Source: Bacteriovoracaceae bacterium
Lineage (GTDB): Bacteria > Bdellovibrionota > Bacteriovoracia > Bacteriovoracales > Bacteriovoracaceae
Assembly: GCA_947440875.1 (NCBI GenBank)
Contig: CANETG010000023.1
Location: forward strand, 1-17,377
Length of the DNA: 17,377 nucleotides
Reading direction: 5' to 3'
The position numbers and the translations under genes were made by a program. The notes below the pieces were generated by a model. That model did no database searches, had not been told where the DNA came from, and worked only from the letters and a program-made list of their open reading frames with translations. The number at the start of each line of letters is the position of its first letter. Position 1 is the first letter of the stretch. Of this stretch, positions 1 to 8,104 are shown piece by piece.

Positions 1-710
1 AAAAAACTACCGATCATCCCTGCGATAATTGCCCACCAGTATCCCTGCATAAATTCCGAGATCCAGATACAAATTTTAGTGATGAGCGGGAGTTCGCGTT
101 TCGTGCTGGTAAAGATCTTGGCCATCTTGGGAATAACGAAAATAAAAATGACGTTCATCATTCCAAAACCAAAAACACCCATGATCGCGGGATACGTCAT
201 CGCACCCTTAATTTTATTTTTGAGTTTCACCTGTGCCTCGGTAAAATCTGCGAGGCGAAGAAGAACAATTTCGAGGGTCCCTGAAGCTTCGCCCGCTTCT
301 ACCATGTTGATGTAAATGTTGTTGAAAACTTTCGGGTGATCGCCGAGTGCTTTGGCAAGCGATGCTCCTTCATTGACTTTCTGACGGAGATCAGAAAGAA
401 CCAGACGCAGGTTCTGATCTTCTACTTGATCGACAAGTGCCTGGAGAGCTTCTACGATTTGAATCTTGGCACGAATGAGAGTGGCAAGCTGTCTCGTCAT
501 GAGAGCAAGATCATCAACGGAAACGGATCCACCGATGCGAAACATACTCCCGCCAGCGGTTGTCCCTTTGGCGCGTTCTTCTTTAATATCAATCAGCATG
601 ATGCCCATTGATTTAATTCTGGTCTTGGCGGCGATGATCGATTCAACGTTGATCGAACTCTTCACTTCCTTACCAGTACGATCCATTCCTTTGTAGGCGT
701 AAATCGGCAT
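1..710 (-). CDS. gspF: T2SS inner-membrane platform protein GspF, 3' end outside window
   Basis: Reading the minus strand from the ATG at 710 gives about 236 open codons to the window edge, so the C-terminal ~40% is missing (the family is usually ~400 residues). The N-terminus MPIYAYKGMDRTGKEV is typical of GspF/PilC. The first cytoplasmic helical domain carries TRQLATLIRAK and the signature MVEAGEASGTLE. A first membrane segment follows (AIMGVFGFGMMNVIFIFVIP). In the family, GspF is the polytopic inner-membrane protein that couples the GspE ATPase to pseudopilus assembly. It lies 5 nt after the gspE stop, with a Shine-Dalgarno-like GAAGG inside the end of gspE, so it is very likely cotranscribed and translationally coupled. 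Identification is firm; only the remainder of the gene is unseen. Confidence 0.93.
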   Translation of the reverse strand, partial: MPIYAYKGMDRTGKEVKSSINVESIIAAKTRIKSMGIMLIDIKEERAKGTTAGGSMFRIGGSVSVDDLALMTRQLATLIRAKIQIVEALQALVDQVEDQNLRLVLSDLRQKVNEGASLAKALGDHPKVFNNIYINMVEAGEASGTLEIVLLRLADFTEAQVKLKNKIKGAMTYPAIMGVFGFGMMNVIFIFVIPKMAKIFTSTKRELPLITKICIWISEFMQGYWWAIIAGMIGSF

Positions 711-715
711 AGAAA

Positions 716-2440
716 TCAGCCTTCTTGTTCGGAGTTAATGGCGCGCATGATTTCTTCAACGGAAGTCATCCCCTCGAAGATTTTATCCAGAGCATCTCCG
801 CGGAGTGTTCTCATGCCATTTCTGACAGCGGCTTTCTTAATGGTAGCCGCGTCTGTTTTTTGGATGATGAGTGCTCTGATTTCGTCGTTCATGAGAAGTA
901 GTTCAGACACCACAGTTCGTCCGGAGTACCCCGTATTCGAGCAGCGCGGGCAGCCGACAGGTTTAAATATAGTGGCACTATCCGGGACGACATCAATATC
1001 AAGGATCATCATTTCGTATTCTGAAAGTGTCGATCTTTGCTTACACGCAGAACAAAGTGTTCGAATGAGTCTTTGGGCAAGAACACCAGCAAGGGATGAG
1101 GAAATCAAAAACGGCTGCACTCCCATATCGATCAAACGAGTTGGGGCAGATGATGAGTCATTCGTGTGAAGAGTAGAAAGAACAAAGTGACCGGTTAAAG
1201 AAGCGTTAATCGCGATCTCTGCCGTTTCTTTATCGCGAGTTTCTCCGATCATCACCACATCTGGGTTTTGACGAAGAATCGAGCGAAGAGCAACAGCAAA
1301 CGATAGTTCAATTTTATGGTTCACTTGGATCTGGGAAATACCAGGGATTTCATACTCGACGGGATCTTCCACAGTGATGATCATTTTGTCGGGAGTTTTG
1401 ATCCGATCAAGGAGTGCAAACAGGGTCGTCGTTTTCCCGTGACCAGTTGGTCCCGTCACATAAAGGACTCCGTGCTTTCTTGCGCCTAGTTCTTGCAATC
1501 CTTCGAGTATTTTTCCACGGAAACCGAGGGTCTCGAGATTGAGTGCTGTATTGTTCTTTTCAAGGACCCGCATAACAATACGCTCGCCGGACTGAATCGG
1601 GACGGTGGAAAGACGAATATCAATGTCCTTACCAGCGATTTTAATTTTAATGCGCCCATCTTGCGGAAGTCGTTTTTCGGCAATATCTAAGCGTGCCATG
1701 ACTTTAATACGGGAAGATACCGCAGAATGGGTTTTCTTCGGCTGACGGAGAACTTCGGTCATCACACCGTTAATTCGGAATCGGTAAACTGTTTCACGCT
1801 CATATGGCTCGATGTGAATATCTGAAGCGCGCTCTTTCACGGCCCTAAAAATAATCGAGTTCACGAAGCGAATAACGGGTGCTTCATCGGACGTTGAATC
1901 AAGGATGTCGATCGGGCCTTCGAGGTCTAAATTTTCTTCAAAAGTTTCATCTTCAATAGAGTCGACGAGATTGCGGTTCGCTTTTTCGTACACTTTATTA
2001 ATGGCGTCTTGAATCCGGATAGGAGTCGTGACGATGATCTTGATCTCTTTTCTAAAGATCATGTGAAGATCATTGAGCACGTTGAAGTTAAACGGGTTGG
2101 CGACGTAAACCGTGACCTGATGATCCGTTTCTAAGCAGGGCAAAACTTCATGGTGTTTAGCGTAGTTAATCGATAGATCTTTCACGACGTTGGGATCTAT
2201 ATCTTCCACTTTGAATTCGAGCTGATACGGAATATTGATTTGATGACAAACCACTTTGATCAAATCGTGCGAAAGAATGAAATTCTTCTTCAAAAGAATT
2301 TCACCCAGAAGACCACCATCGAGTCGCTGGATCTCAAGAGCTTCCTCGAGCTGACTCTTTGTCAGTGAGGTGTGGCGGATCAGGAGCTCCCCGATCTTTT
2401 CTTTGGTCTGTTCGATAGTTCTAAGGATCTCGTTATGCAT
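716..2440 (-). CDS. gspE: T2SS cytoplasmic ATPase GspE
   Basis: A 574-residue secretion ATPase that powers pseudopilus assembly at the cytoplasmic face. The N-terminal MshEN/GspE-N region (about residues 1-150) would contact the GspL-type platform. The ATPase core follows: Walker A GPTGHGKT at 330-337, the Asp box IITVEDPVEYEI at 354-365, Walker B-type NPDVVMIGETRD at 392-403, and the His box GHFVLSTLHTND at 417-428. A four-cysteine zinc motif is present (C463-x2-C466 and C497-x2-C500), as in GspE/PilB. The Walker A fits GxxxxGK[ST] but has His where the family almost always has Ser. The start ATG is 13 nt after the gspD stop with no strong Shine-Dalgarno, suggesting coupling. PilB is the main alternative, but the neighbours gspC, gspD and gspF settle it as GspE. 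Confidence 0.96.
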   Translation of the reverse strand: MHNEILRTIEQTKEKIGELLIRHTSLTKSQLEEALEIQRLDGGLLGEILLKKNFILSHDLIKVVCHQINIPYQLEFKVEDIDPNVVKDLSINYAKHHEVLPCLETDHQVTVYVANPFNFNVLNDLHMIFRKEIKIIVTTPIRIQDAINKVYEKANRNLVDSIEDETFEENLDLEGPIDILDSTSDEAPVIRFVNSIIFRAVKERASDIHIEPYERETVYRFRINGVMTEVLRQPKKTHSAVSSRIKVMARLDIAEKRLPQDGRIKIKIAGKDIDIRLSTVPIQSGERIVMRVLEKNNTALNLETLGFRGKILEGLQELGARKHGVLYVTGPTGHGKTTTLFALLDRIKTPDKMIITVEDPVEYEIPGISQIQVNHKIELSFAVALRSILRQNPDVVMIGETRDKETAEIAINASLTGHFVLSTLHTNDSSSAPTRLIDMGVQPFLISSSLAGVLAQRLIRTLCSACKQRSTLSEYEMMILDIDVVPDSATIFKPVGCPRCSNTGYSGRTVVSELLLMNDEIRALIIQKTDAATIKKAAVRNGMRTLRGDALDKIFEGMTSVEEIMRAINSEQEG

Positions 2441-2453
2441 GCTTTAGATCAAC

Positions 2454-4955
2454 CTATTCAACAGATTTTTTGATGTCCTGATAATCAGGAGTATCAATTT
2501 CTGTGTCATCTTCGTCATTCTCGCGACTGACGGATTGGTTATTAAGATTCTTGTAAAGCTCAGCTTCTGTCAGATCATAGAGGGGGCCTTCGACTTGCTT
2601 ATCGAGCTTGGCAGAAAGATCTTCAGAAACTGTCTTATTCGGATCTTGTTCATCTTCTTCGAACATATTTTTCATACCATCTTTACGCTTATTGAGAAGC
2701 TCCCGAGTATTCACGGATGCTGTCTTCGCGTAAGGCGCAAGAATTTTCGGAGTCATAAAGAAAAGGAGATTTACTTTTTCAACTGTACGGGATTTGTTTT
2801 TGAAAAGCCATCCCAATACCGGAATATCACCTAGGATTGGTATCTTAGAATTCTGGACAACTTCTCTGTCACGGAGGAGACCACCCATCGCAATCGTATC
2901 CCGATCGCGCACCATCACTTCTGTCACGGCAGAGCGAGTTGATTTCGGGAGACCTCGGCTTGGATCACCGGATGGTGAAGCTTTAAAGTCATCAATTTTC
3001 TGATTGATTTTAAGACGGACAAAACGAGTCACCTTATTAATCTGCGGAGTAATTTTCAAAGTCAGCTTCGCTTCCTGATCGACCGTATTGAAAGCTGACG
3101 TACCCTGACCAATAGTCTGGTTTTGAATCGGGTTCGTATCACCGACTTCAAATGTCGCCTCGGTATTATCCATCGCAAGGATTTGCGGAGTCGCCAGAAT
3201 GTTCGATGAACCATGCGAAGCGATGGCTTTGATGAGCGCACTGACTGCGTTGACTCGAGCAGATCCCGCCGAAGCTCCCGTGGTTGGATTTTTAAATTCA
3301 ACGTTCCGAGACGGCCCAATACCGAAACCGGCCACGAGACCACCAACGGATTGTGGAACACCAGAAGTGAGGAGTCCGAGAAGTCCAGACTGCGAAGAGC
3401 TTGAGTTGAGGAATCCCGCACGTTGTGCAGTTCCTTGCCCGTAAGCACCGGCGTATTCAACTCCGAAAGCACGATTTTTTGTGACGTTTGCCTCTAAGAT
3501 TAGGCCCTCGACGTAGACCTGATCACGAGGAATATCGAGGCGACTAATCACGTCTTTTAGTGTTAACCAGTCAGTCGGCGAGGCAGTCACAACGAGGGCG
3601 TTGTTATTTTTATCAGAAGTAATTTTTACTTCTGCAGAAAAAATCGGATTGTCTCCGCCGCCACCGCTCGAAAAAGAGGAGAAGCGGGACGCTCCGCCAG
3701 CAGCTCCGGCAGTTGCTCCGCCGGCACCAGGGCTCGCAGCGCCACTCACGATACTTCCCAGAGTCTTTGAAAGTTCCTCTGAGTCACCGTAGTTGAGATA
3801 ATATACGTGAACACGATTTGAACTCGATGAAACAAGTTTCACATCGAGTTTACCGATGAGTTCGCGTAATTGTTTGGCACCTTCGCCGTTTGCCATCGCG
3901 ATGATAGAGTTTGTTCTTGGTTCAGCGATGATTCGTGAAATCGAACTTGTGGAATCCGATGCACCTCCGCCGGCTGAAAATCTGGGAGTCGCAGCACCTG
4001 GGCGTGCACCTGCGGCACCTGAGCCACCTTTTAAAATAGTATCGAGAAGTTTTGCAATTTCTTGTGCCGATGAGTTTTTCACCCTCACAATTTGAAGAGC
4101 TTCATCGAATCCAGCGACGTCGAGAAATTTTACCATCTTTGCGAGACGATTAATGTTTGAGCCGGTATCGGCGATGATAATTGTATTGGTCTGCTTGATA
4201 TCGATGATGCGTCCATAACGACTCATGAAGGGACGAAAGTTTCTCGCGATCTCTGCCGCCGAAACGTGTTTAAGAGAAATAACTCTCATCACGTAGTTTT
4301 CAGTATCAGGTGTATAGTTCCCAGTATAAATCTTAGTGGGTGTGTAACGGATATCGCGGGAGTTGATGACTTTGTAAAATGCACCCGTTTTGATAAGTGA
4401 GTAGCCGGCCATGTTGAGGGCAGCGAGATAGGCTTTCCATGCGTCACCGACCGTAATGGGTGTCGGAGCGATGATGGAAACTTTTCCTTTCACGTCTTTA
4501 TCGAGAATGAGATTAATCCCGGTCAGCTTCTGCATGTGACGAGTAATTTCCATGATGTCGGTATCAGGGAAGTCAAAGCTCTCCACGATTTCCGGACCGA
4601 AGGCTGTTTCCGGGTTGAGGTTCACGTATTTTGGATTTTTTGGATTGGCAGGAGTGTTCCCTGGGCGGTTACCGAAAGTTTCTTGATTCGCTTCATCTTC
4701 AGTGTCGGTACTGAACGCAGACTCATCGGCATCCGCTTCATCACCTTCACTTTCAATTATCTCAGCAGCCTTGAGAGCAGCGGCCGCATCTTTGGTCGAC
4801 ATTGTGTCCGCTTCTGGCTGAGCTGCAGAAGCATCATTTGTGGGCGGTCTTTGACTCGGATTATTAAACCTTGTCTGAGATCGATACTTGTTGAATTGTG
4901 CATCAGCTCCAGTTGAAAAGAGGAGGAATGCAATAAACAAGACTGAAGGTTTCAT
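2454..4955 (-). CDS. gspD: T2SS outer-membrane secretin GspD
   Basis: An 833-residue secretin that forms the outer-membrane channel. A Sec signal peptide (residues 1-19, likely cleaved after ADA) is followed by an acidic, Ala/Glu-rich low-complexity segment to about 120. Domains in order: N0 (about 123-205, starting ESFDFPDTDIMEI), N1 (about 220-280), N2 (about 285-372), N3 (about 380-474), then the secretin barrel domain (about 478-740) with VYVEGLILEANV at its start, the SNILATPQILAMDN region at 584-597, and GDIPVLGWLFKNK / LLFFMTPKIL at its end. The last ~90 residues are acidic and may act as an S-domain for a pilotin; no pilotin gene is in the window. Long Gly/Ala/Ser loops interrupt N2 (309-338) and N3 (404-437). 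It starts 10 nt after the gspC stop with a good Shine-Dalgarno (TAAGGG, about 7 nt spacing). Confidence 0.96.
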   Translation of the reverse strand: MKPSVLFIAFLLFSTGADAQFNKYRSQTRFNNPSQRPPTNDASAAQPEADTMSTKDAAAALKAAEIIESEGDEADADESAFSTDTEDEANQETFGNRPGNTPANPKNPKYVNLNPETAFGPEIVESFDFPDTDIMEITRHMQKLTGINLILDKDVKGKVSIIAPTPITVGDAWKAYLAALNMAGYSLIKTGAFYKVINSRDIRYTPTKIYTGNYTPDTENYVMRVISLKHVSAAEIARNFRPFMSRYGRIIDIKQTNTIIIADTGSNINRLAKMVKFLDVAGFDEALQIVRVKNSSAQEIAKLLDTILKGGSGAAGARPGAATPRFSAGGGASDSTSSISRIIAEPRTNSIIAMANGEGAKQLRELIGKLDVKLVSSSSNRVHVYYLNYGDSEELSKTLGSIVSGAASPGAGGATAGAAGGASRFSSFSSGGGGDNPIFSAEVKITSDKNNNALVVTASPTDWLTLKDVISRLDIPRDQVYVEGLILEANVTKNRAFGVEYAGAYGQGTAQRAGFLNSSSSQSGLLGLLTSGVPQSVGGLVAGFGIGPSRNVEFKNPTTGASAGSARVNAVSALIKAIASHGSSNILATPQILAMDNTEATFEVGDTNPIQNQTIGQGTSAFNTVDQEAKLTLKITPQINKVTRFVRLKINQKIDDFKASPSGDPSRGLPKSTRSAVTEVMVRDRDTIAMGGLLRDREVVQNSKIPILGDIPVLGWLFKNKSRTVEKVNLLFFMTPKILAPYAKTASVNTRELLNKRKDGMKNMFEEDEQDPNKTVSEDLSAKLDKQVEGPLYDLTEAELYKNLNNQSVSRENDEDDTEIDTPDYQDIKKSVE

Positions 4956-4965
4956 CGTGATACCC

Positions 4966-6129
4966 TTATTTTTGAATGGAGTACTCTTGAGTAGAGTCCG
5001 CTCCCTCGCGCTTAATGCCGAGAGAAAGTTGATCCAAGTTTCTTATTCTTCCGAATAAATTCATGACTTCATTAAGACTGTAAATGGGTTTGCCGTTGAT
5101 CGAAGTGATGGTGTCACCATCCTGAATTCCGAGGTAAGGAAAAATTCCCGAAGGATCAATTTCGACCACTTTGAACGACATCGTACCATCAGAATTAGTG
5201 ATGGGAATTCCCCGTGCCTGAGTGAGAACGGCCTGAAGATCTTTCATCTTCTCGTCGAGAAGACCTTTTTTAATTTGAAACTTATTACCAACGTTTTCAA
5301 TCCCCGACATCTTCTTCGAAGCTTTAAACTGACGACTCTGAGAGGGAGTCATCACGTTGATCGGACTCCCGCCGCGAGAGAACCCTTTATCTGAAGAGAC
5401 TGATTCGCAAACTTGGCTCTGAAGATTTTTGATGAGAATGGAAAGCCTGGTGACCCGAAAAACTTCAGCGATGTCAGAGATTTTATCTCCCTGTCTGACT
5501 TCGAGAAGGTCTCTGTCACCGCTAACTTGAACACTGGCGATTGACTTCACCGAGTCTTGGAGAACAACAGTGTTGACTAACTTGATTCCCAGAGTTGATG
5601 CTTGAGTGGCCTCTTCACATTTTACGTCAGCAAGTTTTTTCTTCGATCCGACAGAGTTCGTACGAAAGGGATTGATTCCCTTTACCTGCCCGAGCGAAAT
5701 AGGACTAAAACTATTTTCGAGATTTATATCAAGAGCATACTCCCGAGGAGGTGCTACATTGGGCTGGCCTTTAAGAGCAAGTGCCGCAATCTTTCCCACG
5801 GTCCAAGTGAATCCGCAGACGAGAATGACCAGCGCTGCTTGGTGAATTGATTCTCGAGAACTCCGTGAATAAAATTTATCAATTGCTTTGGCGAGACTAG
5901 GGGAAAGAACCGGTCCGGCGGCTTCTTTTTTCTGTGAAGAGGGGAGCTTCATGGTTTTTAAACCGAAAATATTTCTGAGGCCCAGGCGAGGTAGTTTGAG
6001 CTTATTGAATGGGTTAGTTAATTTGGTATTAGTGTTGAGATCAACATCTGACGATTCTTCTTTAGGTAAATCCATTGGCGGCTTTCGCCCTAGTTTAGCT
6101 TTAAGGAAGTCTTTGATTTTATTTATCAT
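4966..6129 (-). CDS. gspC: T2SS inner-membrane clamp protein GspC with PDZ domain
   Basis: First gene of the operon; bridges the inner-membrane platform to the GspD N0 domain. From the ATG at 6129 it is 387 residues. An in-frame TTG at 6219 would add 30 residues; neither start has a Shine-Dalgarno, and I prefer the ATG. Layout from the ATG: a long basic cytoplasmic part (1-95), one membrane helix at about 98-118 (ALVILVCGFTWTVGKIAA), an HR domain at about 182-240 (LVNTVVLQDSVKSIASVQV), and a C-terminal PDZ domain at about 305-385 (SFKVVEIDPSGIFPYLGIQ, GDTITSINGKPI). The two periplasmic cysteines, C171 and C241, flank the HR domain and could pair. The cytoplasmic part is much longer than in classical GspC (usually a few tens of residues). 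The HR-PDZ order and position before gspD make the call secure; the exact start is not. Confidence 0.9.
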   Translation of the reverse strand: MINKIKDFLKAKLGRKPPMDLPKEESSDVDLNTNTKLTNPFNKLKLPRLGLRNIFGLKTMKLPSSQKKEAAGPVLSPSLAKAIDKFYSRSSRESIHQAALVILVCGFTWTVGKIAALALKGQPNVAPPREYALDINLENSFSPISLGQVKGINPFRTNSVGSKKKLADVKCEEATQASTLGIKLVNTVVLQDSVKSIASVQVSGDRDLLEVRQGDKISDIAEVFRVTRLSILIKNLQSQVCESVSSDKGFSRGGSPINVMTPSQSRQFKASKKMSGIENVGNKFQIKKGLLDEKMKDLQAVLTQARGIPITNSDGTMSFKVVEIDPSGIFPYLGIQDGDTITSINGKPIYSLNEVMNLFGRIRNLDQLSLGIKREGADSTQEYSIQK

Positions 6130-6331
6130 CAATTTATTGTCATCAAATTTAATGTGATGTGCAAGTTCTTCTCTTAGAGAGAAAGAGCGACAGGGATAGT
6201 CGGATACCGGTAGGGGCAATTAGAGGTGGTGCTTCGATGAGGAAATCCTGTCGAGGGAGTTTTTCTGTACTTTGATTCTAGGGCCCTCATATAATAATAG
6301 TAATTTATCTCACACAAAATAAAAGGCTCAT
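6130..6331. promoter_or_regulatory. Divergent promoter region, gsp operon / acyl-CoA dehydrogenase
   Basis: The space between the divergent gspC and acyl-CoA dehydrogenase genes. For the plus strand, a perfect TATAAT -10 lies at 6290-6295 with no good -35 at 16-18 nt. An AAAAGG Shine-Dalgarno lies about 6 nt before the ATG at 6332. For the minus strand, a TTGCAC / 17 nt / GACAAT pair sits immediately before the 6129 ATG, which would give a nearly leaderless gspC transcript. The AT-rich stretch around 6288-6310 could also hold a minus-strand -10. No convincing operator was seen. If gspC really starts at 6219, the shared region is only 6220-6331. Confidence 0.45.
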
Positions 6332-8104
6332 ATGGCTACTAATCCCACGGGTAAAGAAATTCCTTCAATCGTCGCTGGTATGTTTTACGGCGAGATTATC
6401 GAAGATGAAGTCTTTCCCTTTCCCCAATTTTCCGAGAGTCAAAAAGAAACAGCCAAGGCAATGACCGATGCGATTCAAAAGTTTGCAGTCGCTTCAATCG
6501 ATGCTGCCAAATTTGATAAGGATTCCAAACTCCCACCGGAGGTTCTTAAAGGTTTAGGTGAGCTTGGACTTTGCGGACTCACCGTGGGTGAAGAGTACGG
6601 AGGTCTTGGACTTGATTCAACTCTCTACGCCCGAGTTTTTGCCGAGATCGCTGCTATAGATCCATCCATCGGTGTGACTCTGGGAGCTCACCAATCGATC
6701 GGATACAAGGCCTTGATCAACGAGGGTAACGAAGAACAAAAGAAAAAGTGGTTACCAAGACTCGCAACAGGCGAAGTTTTTGCTGCTTTCTGCCTGACTG
6801 AGCCTGGTTCAGGCTCAGATGCTTATTCGATCAAAACGAAAGCTGTGAAAAACGATGATGGCACTTTCACCATCAACGGGCAGAAGCTTTGGATCACAAA
6901 CGCTGGCCTGGCCGGTTTCTACACTGTTTTTGCCAAGACTGATCACACCGATGCTCAGGGAAATAAAGTAGAAAAAATTAGCTGCTTCATCGTCGAAAAA
7001 GAGATGCCGGGTGTGTCTTTCGGTGAGAAAGAAGACAAGATGGGGATCCGTGCTTCTGAAACGCGCGCGGTTTATTTTGATAACGTCAGAGTGCCAGCGG
7101 CAAACATCATCGGCGAGCTTGGAAAAGGTTTTAAAATTGCGATGAACGTCCTCAACTCTGGACGACTCTCGATCGGTTCGGGCGCCGTAAGCGGAATGAA
7201 AATGATACTTGCTCTTGCAACAAAGCAGGCCAAGGAAAGAAAGCAGTTCGGTGATTACATTGTGAACTATGGTCTCATTCAAGAAAAATTATCGGCGATA
7301 GCGACGAACACTTACGCCACTGAGTGTTTGGTGTACATGACCACCGGAAAAATCAATCAGGGTATGCACTTTGAGCATGAATCTGCTATCTGCAAAGTCT
7401 ATGGCTCTGAAAAACTTTGGGATTCGATTGATAAGGCGACTCAGATCGCAGCGGGTAACGCTTACATGAAAGAGTATCCGTACGAAAGAATCATGCGCGA
7501 TTCACGGATTCATTTAATCTTTGAAGGGACCAATGAAATCCTTCGGATCTTCACTGCGCTTTCAGGAATCAAAGGGCCTTCGGATGATCTAAAAGAGCTC
7601 GGGAAAATCGCGGATGTTTCCAAGGCACTCCAGGATCCTATTAAGTCATTGGGGGTCCTTACGAATTTTGCCAAAAAGAGAATCACAAAACAGTTCACGA
7701 CGAAGACTCTGACAAAGTGTCACCCGAGCCTTGAGCGCCACTCTCAGAAATTCACCCACTCGCTGAAAGATTTCTCCGTCTCCGTTGAAAACACGATCAT
7801 GAAATACGGCAAAAATATTATCGGCAATGAGCTTGCTCAGCTTCGGATCGCGAACATGACAATTGAACTTTACGTTCAGCTTTGTGTGCTTTCACGTACG
7901 ACTGCTATTCTTAATAATAAAGATGTCTCTGATAGTGATAAAGATTATGTCACTCTCATGACCGAATCGATTTGCCGTGATTCGCACCAGCAGTTCACGA
8001 AGAACCACGCTCGCCTCACTTCAAGTTACGACAAGCTCACTCCAAAAATTTCTAAGCACGTAGCAGAAAGAGACGGCTTTGGATTTGACATCATTGATTT
8101 CTAA
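6332..8104 (+). CDS. VLCAD/ACAD9-like acyl-CoA dehydrogenase
   Basis: A 590-residue FAD flavoprotein expected to catalyse the first step of fatty-acid beta-oxidation, acyl-CoA to trans-2-enoyl-CoA. It resembles the long (very-long-chain) class rather than the ~380-residue short/medium class. The N-terminus has SIVAGMFYGEI followed by DEVFPFP, as in VLCAD. The core has LGAHQSIGYKAL (117-128), the signature AFCLTEPGSGSDA (152-164), the second signature around AAGNAYMKEYPYERIMRD (373-390), and IFEGTNEILR with the expected catalytic base Glu398. An extra C-terminal helical domain of about 170 residues ends AERDGFGFDIIDF, matching where VLCAD ends. Bacterial members of this class are usually membrane-associated; that is inference here. 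The chain-length range cannot be read from the sequence. Start chosen for the AAAAGG Shine-Dalgarno. Confidence 0.93.
   Translation: MATNPTGKEIPSIVAGMFYGEIIEDEVFPFPQFSESQKETAKAMTDAIQKFAVASIDAAKFDKDSKLPPEVLKGLGELGLCGLTVGEEYGGLGLDSTLYARVFAEIAAIDPSIGVTLGAHQSIGYKALINEGNEEQKKKWLPRLATGEVFAAFCLTEPGSGSDAYSIKTKAVKNDDGTFTINGQKLWITNAGLAGFYTVFAKTDHTDAQGNKVEKISCFIVEKEMPGVSFGEKEDKMGIRASETRAVYFDNVRVPAANIIGELGKGFKIAMNVLNSGRLSIGSGAVSGMKMILALATKQAKERKQFGDYIVNYGLIQEKLSAIATNTYATECLVYMTTGKINQGMHFEHESAICKVYGSEKLWDSIDKATQIAAGNAYMKEYPYERIMRDSRIHLIFEGTNEILRIFTALSGIKGPSDDLKELGKIADVSKALQDPIKSLGVLTNFAKKRITKQFTTKTLTKCHPSLERHSQKFTHSLKDFSVSVENTIMKYGKNIIGNELAQLRIANMTIELYVQLCVLSRTTAILNNKDVSDSDKDYVTLMTESICRDSHQQFTKNHARLTSSYDKLTPKISKHVAERDGFGFDIIDF

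Noticed and set aside
3062..3472. Minus-strand open frame of about 136 codons within gspD
   Set aside because: It lies in a different frame wholly inside the secretin domain, with Arg/Ser-rich shadow composition and no motif; gspD is clearly the real gene.
6815..7282. Minus-strand open frame of about 155 codons opposite the acyl-CoA dehydrogenase
   Set aside because: Antisense to strongly conserved catalytic-core codons; no start signal or recognisable domain.
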